A stretch of DNA of 30,679 nt from a virus, in IMG/VR virus record IMGVR_UViG_3300013006_001870, positions 1-30,679 of that record; one strand, 5' to 3'. Both the position numbers and the translations under genes were made by a program. Shown piece by piece: positions 20,001-30,679 of the stretch (its first letter is position 1; each line of letters starts with the position of its first letter). Below the pieces are notes generated by a model that saw nothing but the letters and a program-made list of their open reading frames with translations, searched no databases and had not been told where the DNA came from.

Positions 20001-21950
20001 TGCTACATAGAGTCTTCCACTTGAATGCACTGCGACTGCTCGCGGACCAACAAACCTAGCACTTATTACATTTCCGTCCTGAAATATTGACCCATCACCC
20101 GCTACTGTTGTGGTTTCACCTACAGATGTGATTCTACGAATGCGATAATTGTTCGAGTCGCCTACAAACAAGGTTCCAGTCGAATCGATTGTAATTCCAA
20201 CAGGACTACTGAAACGTACAGAGTGTGGGTCTGTTGAGTCAACCATACCCGTTATTATTCCTGCTGTGTCTCGTGGTCCAGCGAGAACTGTAACATTACC
20301 AATTGATGTGATTTTACGAACACAATTATTACCACTATCTGCTACATATATATTTCCACTCGGATCCGTAGTCACCCCTGAAGGGTTTCTAAATCTAGCA
20401 TTCATTCCAGTTGCATTTGAAAATCCAGCAGTATTGGGATAACCTGCTAATATTCCCACATAACCATCCGTAACTGAAGAGTATGAGTCTATATAATGCC
20501 TAGCACTATCTGCTACATATACAATTCCAGTTGAACCGACTGTAATTCCGTAAGGAGCTCCAAATATAAATGTATATGATGATACTACACCTGTAGGTGT
20601 AATTCTGCGGACCTTGCTGTTACCAGTGTCTGCTACATGCAGATTTCCACTCAAATCGACTGCGATTCCACGAGGAGCATTAAATCTAGCATTCATTCCA
20701 ATTCCATCGGCAGTTCCTTGTGTTCCATTTCCAGCCAATGTCGTAACAAAACCTTCAGGTGTGATCATACGGATACAATGATTGTCAGTGTCGGCTACAT
20801 ACACATTTCCTACCGAATTGACTGCGACTCCAGAACATCCTGCAAAGAGAGAAGTTTGTACACTATCCGTAAATCCCGATACGCCGCTCCCTGCAACTGT
20901 CGTGACTACACCCCCAGGTGATACCTTACGGATTCGGTTTAATGGTTGTTCCGTAATAAACAGATTTTTTGATGAATCAAATGCAAGTCCAAAAGGATTT
21001 ATACCTACATTGTTTGCGATCCCATCGCCAATCAAAGTCGGAAGAACATTCATTCCATTTCCAGCATATGTTGTGACTACACCTGCGGGCGTGATCATAC
21101 GGATACATAATTGGTCAGTCACATATACATTTCCAACCGAATCTGTTGTAATATTCCAAAGACTGTTGAATTGTGCACCGGCTCCAGTTCCATTTATAAC
21201 ATCTTGCGTACCATTACCTGCCAATGTTGTCACTACACCTGCTGTGATTTTACGGACACGAAAGAAAAAAGTATCCGCTACATAGACATTTCCACTCAAA
21301 TCGACTGCGACTCCATAAGGAGAACTAAATGTAGCATTCGCTCCAGGTCCATCAGCAAACACAGCTTGTCCATTTCCAGCAAGTGTTGTTACTACACCCA
21401 AAGGAGTGATCATACGGATACGGTTATTACCAGTATCTGCTACATAGACAGTTCCTGCTGAATCGACCGCGATTCCAATCGGCTGTGTAAAAGTTGCATT
21501 CGTTCCAGTTCCATTATTACCCCCTGACGTTGCACCACCTGCAAATGTAGTGACTACGCCTTCCGGTGTGATTCTGCGTATACGATGATTCATTCTATCC
21601 GCTACATAGACAGTTCCCGCTGAATTCACTGCGACTCCAAAAGGTTGATTGAACCTCGCACTTGTTCCAGTTCCATCCTGAAATCCTGCTGTTCCACTAC
21701 CTGCTAAGGTTGAAACTACACCTTCAGGTGTGATTCTACGGATACGAGCATTGGTTTCGTCTACTACATACATGATTCCTGAAGAATGTATAGCAATTCC
21801 TCTAGGATTATTGAACTGTACACTCCCATCAGAAAAGCCAATACTACCAGTTCCCGCCAGCGTTGAAATTTCAGAGAGAACAGCCACAACCACCGCAGCC
21901 ACAACCAACACCCGTGTAATTAAGATTCCTAACGAGCCGAAGAAGGGCAT
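17031..21950 (-). CDS. Giant NHL-repeat protein, 30 beta-propeller blades with N-terminal membrane anchor or signal (1639 aa)
   Basis: A hydrophobic segment (about residues 7-26, GILITRVLVVAAVVVAVL) suggests a signal peptide or membrane anchor. Everything after it is NHL repeats of about 53 residues with the pattern F-x-x-P-x-G-(I/V)-AVDS-x-GN-(V/L)-YVADT-x-NNRIR-(K/R)-IT-x-x-GVV-(S/T)-T-(L/F)-AG. I count 30 by eye, several degenerate (for example the ninth lacks its first loop, and the eighteenth and twenty-fourth carry inserts). NHL repeats normally close into six-bladed propellers, so 30 blades could form five in a row. There is no other recognisable domain, no collagen and no C-terminal tail: the protein stops right after RIRKIQ. 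Repeats 23-30 are more regular than the middle ones. Start context is ATACAATG. An extended surface or adhesion molecule is likely; NHL propellers bind proteins, RNA or glycans in other systems. Confidence 0.88.
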   Translation of the reverse strand: MPFFGSLGILITRVLVVAAVVVAVLSEISTLAGTGSIGFSDGSVQFNNPRGIAIHSSGIMYVVDETNARIRRITPEGVVSTLAGSGTAGFQDGTGTSARFNQPFGVAVNSAGTVYVADRMNHRIRRITPEGVVTTFAGGATSGGNNGTGTNATFTQPIGIAVDSAGTVYVADTGNNRIRMITPLGVVTTLAGNGQAVFADGPGANATFSSPYGVAVDLSGNVYVADTFFFRVRKITAGVVTTLAGNGTQDVINGTGAGAQFNSLWNITTDSVGNVYVTDQLCIRMITPAGVVTTYAGNGMNVLPTLIGDGIANNVGINPFGLAFDSSKNLFITEQPLNRIRKVSPGGVVTTVAGSGVSGFTDSVQTSLFAGCSGVAVNSVGNVYVADTDNHCIRMITPEGFVTTLAGNGTQGTADGIGMNARFNAPRGIAVDLSGNLHVADTGNSKVRRITPTGVVSSYTFIFGAPYGITVGSTGIVYVADSARHYIDSYSSVTDGYVGILAGYPNTAGFSNATGMNARFRNPSGVTTDPSGNIYVADSGNNCVRKITSIGNVTVLAGPRDTAGIITGMVDSTDPHSVRFSSPVGITIDSTGTLFVGDSNNYRIRRITSVGETTTVAGDGSIFQDGNVISARFVGPRAVAVHSSGRLYVADSGSHRIRMIFSNTVSTIGGSSTSGFTDGGWFNQPVGVATDWDGTMYLADTNNHRIRKVTPAGVVTTFAGSATAGSTNSTGTNARFNFPRGTALDSAGNVYVADSASRQIRRITPAGVVSTFAGSTTSGFADGTGTSATFNTPVGITVDPVGTIYVSDIGNHNIRRITSAGVVTTLAGSRTATFADGVGTNAAFNTPSGIVADIYGNVYVADTNNQRIRRVTSDGTVTTLAGSTAGYADETGTNARFYFPYHLSIDVLGTLYVADQTNNRIRTIQTSTGVVSTLAGDGTAGFTPSRFNTPQGITVDRFRNAYVADSGNHSIRKIANIYTSPISSVVTTLAGSGTSSFIDGTGTNASFELPSAMTVDYLTGNIIVVDNLRIRRITPAGVVTFLAGSGSATFGNGTGAGASFNYPEGVVVNSLGNVFVGDTMNHRIRMITPAGVVTTFSGSGTSGTTNGVATSARFNQPCGVVLWNNGAIIYVVETAGNCIRAVETSGGYANKDLGTGFEQSVDGIGVNASFQNPFGIALSPSLSFVMYVTELGSHRIRRIDGGYRVTTFAGSSQGYQDGVGTNAQFNTPRGIAVDFRGNVYVADTGNNRIRMITPAGVVSTLLGNGTTVFSNGTGTNSGFNSPWGVAVDFAGTLYVTDRHNTRIRIIRNPTQVPLNRGVVTTLAGSTSGSTNATGTNATFASPSGVAVDSQGNIYVSDRGNNLIRKITPAGVVTTLAGQTTAGSTNATGTSASFRVPSGVAVNSAGDVYVADNNNFCIRKITSTGVVTTFAGIAGQGTQGYADGTATAAKFNYPNGVAVDSGGFVYVADTDNNRIRKITPLGVVSTFAGQATTGSTDAAGTNAQFNLPLGVAVDSAGNVYVADQFNNRIRKITAAGVVSTFAGSTAGFADGTGAGAQFNKPYGVAVDSAGNVYVADAYNNRIRRITPSGVVTTLAGQATSGSGNGTETNATFNFPWGVTIDSGGIMYLADFGNHRIRKIQ

Positions 21951-21959
21951 TGTATTCTA

Positions 21960-24947
<2,988 letters not shown>

Positions 24948-24954
24948 ACTTATG

Positions 24955-24971
24955 TTTTCACCAGTTGAAAA
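24955..24971. promoter_or_regulatory. Palindromic upstream element, copy 2 (TTTTCA-N5-TGAAAA)
   Basis: The same 17-mer as at 16872-16888 fills most of the 25-bp gap between the stop of the 1039-aa gene (24973) and the start of the 995-aa gene (24947). Here it sits between two same-strand genes, so it could act as a 3'-end signal for one, a promoter element for the other, or both. Confidence 0.5.
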
Positions 24972-24972
24972 A

Positions 24973-28654
<3,682 letters not shown>

Positions 28655-28664
28655 TGCTTCTTGG

Positions 28665-29222
28665 TTAGATGTTGTCTACATCCACTTCTTCGTCCTCGTC
28701 TTCTTCGTCGAACTCGAATCCGTCTGGCTTGGAAGTGGGTGCGTTACCTGACTTCAAGAACATGCGTTCGTCCATGTCCGGTTTGAGGTTACGAAGTCGT
28801 GCGACTTGTTCCGGCGAGAACACTGCAATGATTTCATGTGTCTTTCCACCCAAGCCTGTCTCTGCAATCATGACGAGACTGTCGATGTCGACCCAGACTG
28901 TGCGCTTACCTTTACCTCGTAGACCACCTCTCATCGGCATGGTCTGTAGTACTTCTCTGAACTCCTTCTTTTTTCCTTCACGATCTTCGTTCTCGAAGAA
29001 GTCTCGTTTCGTATCGTCGACGACTTCCTCCAAGTAGAAGACCTCCATTCGTCCGCATCCGAGGCGTCTCGTGATACGAGCGATGTGAACACCGGTCAGT
29101 TTTTCGTTGTTTTTGATGTCATCGAGTAAGTCGTCGATGAAACATCGGTTGTTGCGTGCTTTGGAACCTTCTGAATTGCGTTGGGATCTATGGCCTGAAC
29201 CTCCTGTAGTATTGCGTGGCAT
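28665..29222 (-). CDS. eIF1A-like translation initiation factor (S1/IF1 OB-fold), 185 aa
   Basis: The sequence follows the eIF1A plan. There is a basic, disordered N-terminus (MPRNTTGGSGHRSQRN; cellular eIF1A begins MPKNKGKGGKNRRRGK); an OB-fold opening with HIARITRRLGCGRMEVFY (about 46-63, like the eIF1A segment with LGNGRLEA); RGGLRGKGKRTVWVDIDSLVMI (98-119, like IRGKLRKKVWINTSDIILV); a helix FSPEQVARLRNLKP (135-148); and an acidic C-terminal tail FEFDEEDEDEEVDVDNI resembling the eIF1A DIDDI end. It is about 40 residues longer, mainly through an insertion of charged residues at about 66-96. eIF1A works in the 43S complex in start-codon scanning; a viral copy could bias host translation. Giant viruses of the mimivirus group are known to carry initiation factors. 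The gene is divergent from the next plus-strand gene. Confidence 0.72.
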   Translation of the reverse strand: MPRNTTGGSGHRSQRNSEGSKARNNRCFIDDLLDDIKNNEKLTGVHIARITRRLGCGRMEVFYLEEVVDDTKRDFFENEDREGKKKEFREVLQTMPMRGGLRGKGKRTVWVDIDSLVMIAETGLGGKTHEIIAVFSPEQVARLRNLKPDMDERMFLKSGNAPTSKPDGFEFDEEDEDEEVDVDNI

Positions 29223-29355
29223 TGTATAGTATGAGAATGGGGAAGGTTAGTTATTAGATGAAACTGAATCCGTTTTGAACAACTTTTAAAAACGGATTCG
29301 TGTATTTCAAAACGAATAGTCTTCCCCCCTCTCTCTAATCAATATATAGTCTACA
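29223..29355. promoter_or_regulatory. Divergent promoter region with nested inverted repeats
   Basis: This 133-bp gap separates two head-to-head genes. It holds a perfect 11-bp inverted repeat (29266-29276 / 29289-29299) and a second, overlapping one (CGTTTTGAA at 29271-29279 against TTCAAAACG at 29306-29314). A pyrimidine run follows (29321-29336), and TATATA at 29343-29348 precedes TCTACAATG of the plus-strand gene. TCTA resembles the late-promoter core known from CroV, but this match alone is weak. Confidence 0.5.
29266..29299. repeat. Perfect 11-bp inverted repeat with 12-nt loop
   Basis: GAATCCGTTTT at 29266-29276 is the exact reverse complement of AAAACGGATTC at 29289-29299, with gaacaactttta between. 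It could form a hairpin on either strand. Because it lies between start codons and not stop codons, an operator-like or 5'-leader role is more likely than a transcript end. Confidence 0.8.
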
Positions 29356-30516
29356 ATGTTCCACACCTACACAACTAATGAAACCGACAAGCCATTACTC
29401 CGAGTGAGTACAATTATTACGATGAAGCAGTTGAAACGAATGATAGACCAAGGTCGTGTCTCAATTGCACCGTTCAACCGACCTGAAGTCAAAACCCGCA
29501 AGGGAAGTGCAGAGGAATACGCAAGCTCTACTCGCACAAATGTCAGTCTAGGACAGTTCCTAGGATACACAGAGATGCCTTACACAAGTGTATTGAAGAC
29601 GATTAAAGAGTATCCTCACTCTATCGAGACTCTCTTTACAAAGGAGTTCCCTCTATCTGTCAGTGAAGGAGGCCATAGAACACGCTGGACGGCGGAATGT
29701 GAGGAAAGCGATGCACCAATCGCGTTATCGTTCCTTGCTTGCGACGATAGCCAACACCTAATGTCAACTGTACGTAAGGAGTTCGAGATTGTCAACAACA
29801 ATGTGTGCCCACTCAAGGCCGGTGAAATCGTCAATGCCTTCGTAATGGATAACGAGCGAAATACCTGTGTAGAGATGCTCAAAACCCTCGTGCAGCGACA
29901 TTGCCCGAAAACCAAGAACGATAGATGCCATCGTGTTGCTGTTGCTAATGCTGTTGTCAATACGGTGTGCACTCGCGACTTCTCAAAGCTTCACCAGAAA
30001 CACTCTGCGATAGAGGATACTAAACAGATTACACCATCTACAGCTGACACAGATACAATCCGACGAGTTGTTGAGTCGCTTGGCCGAGTTCTAACACATC
30101 TCGAAGAATGTACACCCAAAGACCTACCCAAACCTACCGAACTAGAAGCAGCAGAGCGAGCGCTCAAGCAAGCCAAAGGCAGAGAAGCTAAAGAAGCTGC
30201 AGAAAACACATTGAGAGGGTTAAAGTACAACTTCAAAGACGAATGTGAAGAAGCGAAGAAGATGCACAAACTCACACGCTCTCTGCGGTTCGACCTCGAC
30301 TTGTTTGGACCCTTACTGTATGGATTGTTGAACTCCGAATCACAGGAGATAGCGGTGTCTTGTATCAATCGATGGTTTGATGTGTGTATCCGAAGCCAAG
30401 AGTCTTGGGAACGCTGCATGTCGAGTGTCACAACATCCACCACTTCAACTCGATACTACGACGAAAATCGCTTCAAGTCCGGGTGGACTAAAATTGTAGA
30501 GCTTACAACCGCTTAA
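29356..30516 (+). CDS. Protein of unknown function, weakly DUF262/ParB-nuclease-like N-terminus (386 aa)
   Basis: The N-terminal part has features that recall DUF262 (ParB-like nuclease fold): KQLKRMIDQGRVSIAPFNRP (24-43), then FPLSVSEGGHRTRW (98-111), in the position where DUF262 proteins have their VDGQQRL-type motif, and later VCPLKAGEIVNAFV, like the LSPxExxxA segment. In place of the DGQQR spelling it has EGGHRTR, so this is a remote or altered member at best. A charged, probably coiled-coil region follows (about 248-300, rich in Glu, Lys and Ala), then a helical C-terminus. No signal or membrane segment. It starts at 29356 in TCTACAATG context with TATATA 8 bp upstream, and it is divergent from the eIF1A-like gene. 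Function is open; the DUF262 link is tentative. Confidence 0.72.
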   Translation: MFHTYTTNETDKPLLRVSTIITMKQLKRMIDQGRVSIAPFNRPEVKTRKGSAEEYASSTRTNVSLGQFLGYTEMPYTSVLKTIKEYPHSIETLFTKEFPLSVSEGGHRTRWTAECEESDAPIALSFLACDDSQHLMSTVRKEFEIVNNNVCPLKAGEIVNAFVMDNERNTCVEMLKTLVQRHCPKTKNDRCHRVAVANAVVNTVCTRDFSKLHQKHSAIEDTKQITPSTADTDTIRRVVESLGRVLTHLEECTPKDLPKPTELEAAERALKQAKGREAKEAAENTLRGLKYNFKDECEEAKKMHKLTRSLRFDLDLFGPLLYGLLNSESQEIAVSCINRWFDVCIRSQESWERCMSSVTTSTTSTRYYDENRFKSGWTKIVELTTA

Positions 30517-30679
30517 CTTACCCATCCTTTCCCTTTTCCCACACCACCCCTTTTTCACTCACAAAACCAGACTGAAAACACGACAACAACACTCCGCAAA
30601 ACTCGTCCAAGCCCGACCCGGTCCGAGTCCTGGGGACTTTGCGCAAACACTTTGAAATTCAGCCAGGATTTGTGAGTTG
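30517..30679. other. Right-edge non-coding stretch
   Basis: After the plus-strand stop there are about 60 bp of pyrimidine-rich sequence (ccctttt and cccctttt runs), then a GC-richer patch (about 30600-30640). Short open frames run off the window edge on the minus strand (about 38 codons to a TGA near 30564), which could be the end of a neighbouring gene, but nothing in them is recognisable. I see no convincing RNA gene. Confidence 0.4.

Noticed and set aside
30595-30650. A tRNA-like T-arm (ggtccgagtcc) in the right-edge stretch
   Set aside because: The flanking five-base arms do not pair properly and no anticodon or acceptor stem could be traced.

Overview
The window reads as a stretch of a large DNA virus genome (Nucleocytoviricota). 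The main reasons are an intronless, CTD-less eukaryote-type RNA polymerase II largest subunit (1407 aa), an adjacent D6/D11-like SF2 helicase, very tight gene packing with gaps of a few bases, an eIF1A-like translation factor, and a series of collagen-like proteins. Rpb1 plus a translation factor plus collagens suggests an Imitervirales-like (mimivirus-related) lineage. That placement is inference; no phylogeny was possible here.

Layout. Twelve of the fourteen genes lie on the minus strand. On the right are a divergent pair: a plus-strand gene of unknown function (29356-30516, weakly DUF262-like) and a minus-strand eIF1A-like gene (28665-29222). They share a 133-bp intergenic region with nested inverted repeats. 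Leftward from there come a membrane-anchored Cys-rich protein (28097-28654) and then a cassette of about 21 kb (7211-28092) of probable virion-surface or fibre proteins. In order these are: a 1039-aa protein with a phage-tail-fibre-like N-terminus, collagen, C1q-like and chitin-binding-like modules; a 995-aa collagen/NHL-propeller protein; a 1639-aa protein made almost wholly of 30 NHL repeats; an 1182-aa collagen/NHL/glycine-rich protein; a 967-aa protein of four LamG-like repeats; a short plus-strand collagen gene; and two collagen proteins of matched size (417 and 415 aa). On the left are a 94-aa orphan and the transcription block: rpb1, an HNH-type endonuclease gene and the start of the helicase, which runs off the window.

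How the genes work together (inference). The left block belongs to the virus's cytoplasmic transcription machinery and the right end to translation or regulation. The middle cassette looks like a shuffled set of adhesive parts: collagen stalks, beta-propellers, lectin-like jelly rolls, carbohydrate-binding modules and phage-fibre-type end domains. Several modules recur between genes. Blade counts are 6, 6 and 30, all multiples of the six-bladed NHL propeller. One post-propeller domain is almost unchanged at protein level between two genes although its codons have diverged widely. The cassette is the best candidate for a little-described system: a modular host- or particle-attachment apparatus combining eukaryotic-virus collagen with phage-type fibre modules.

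No rRNA, tRNA, CRISPR array, transposon or intron was recognised. Long proline/valine-rich open frames on the plus strand opposite the collagen genes are antisense shadows and are not annotated.
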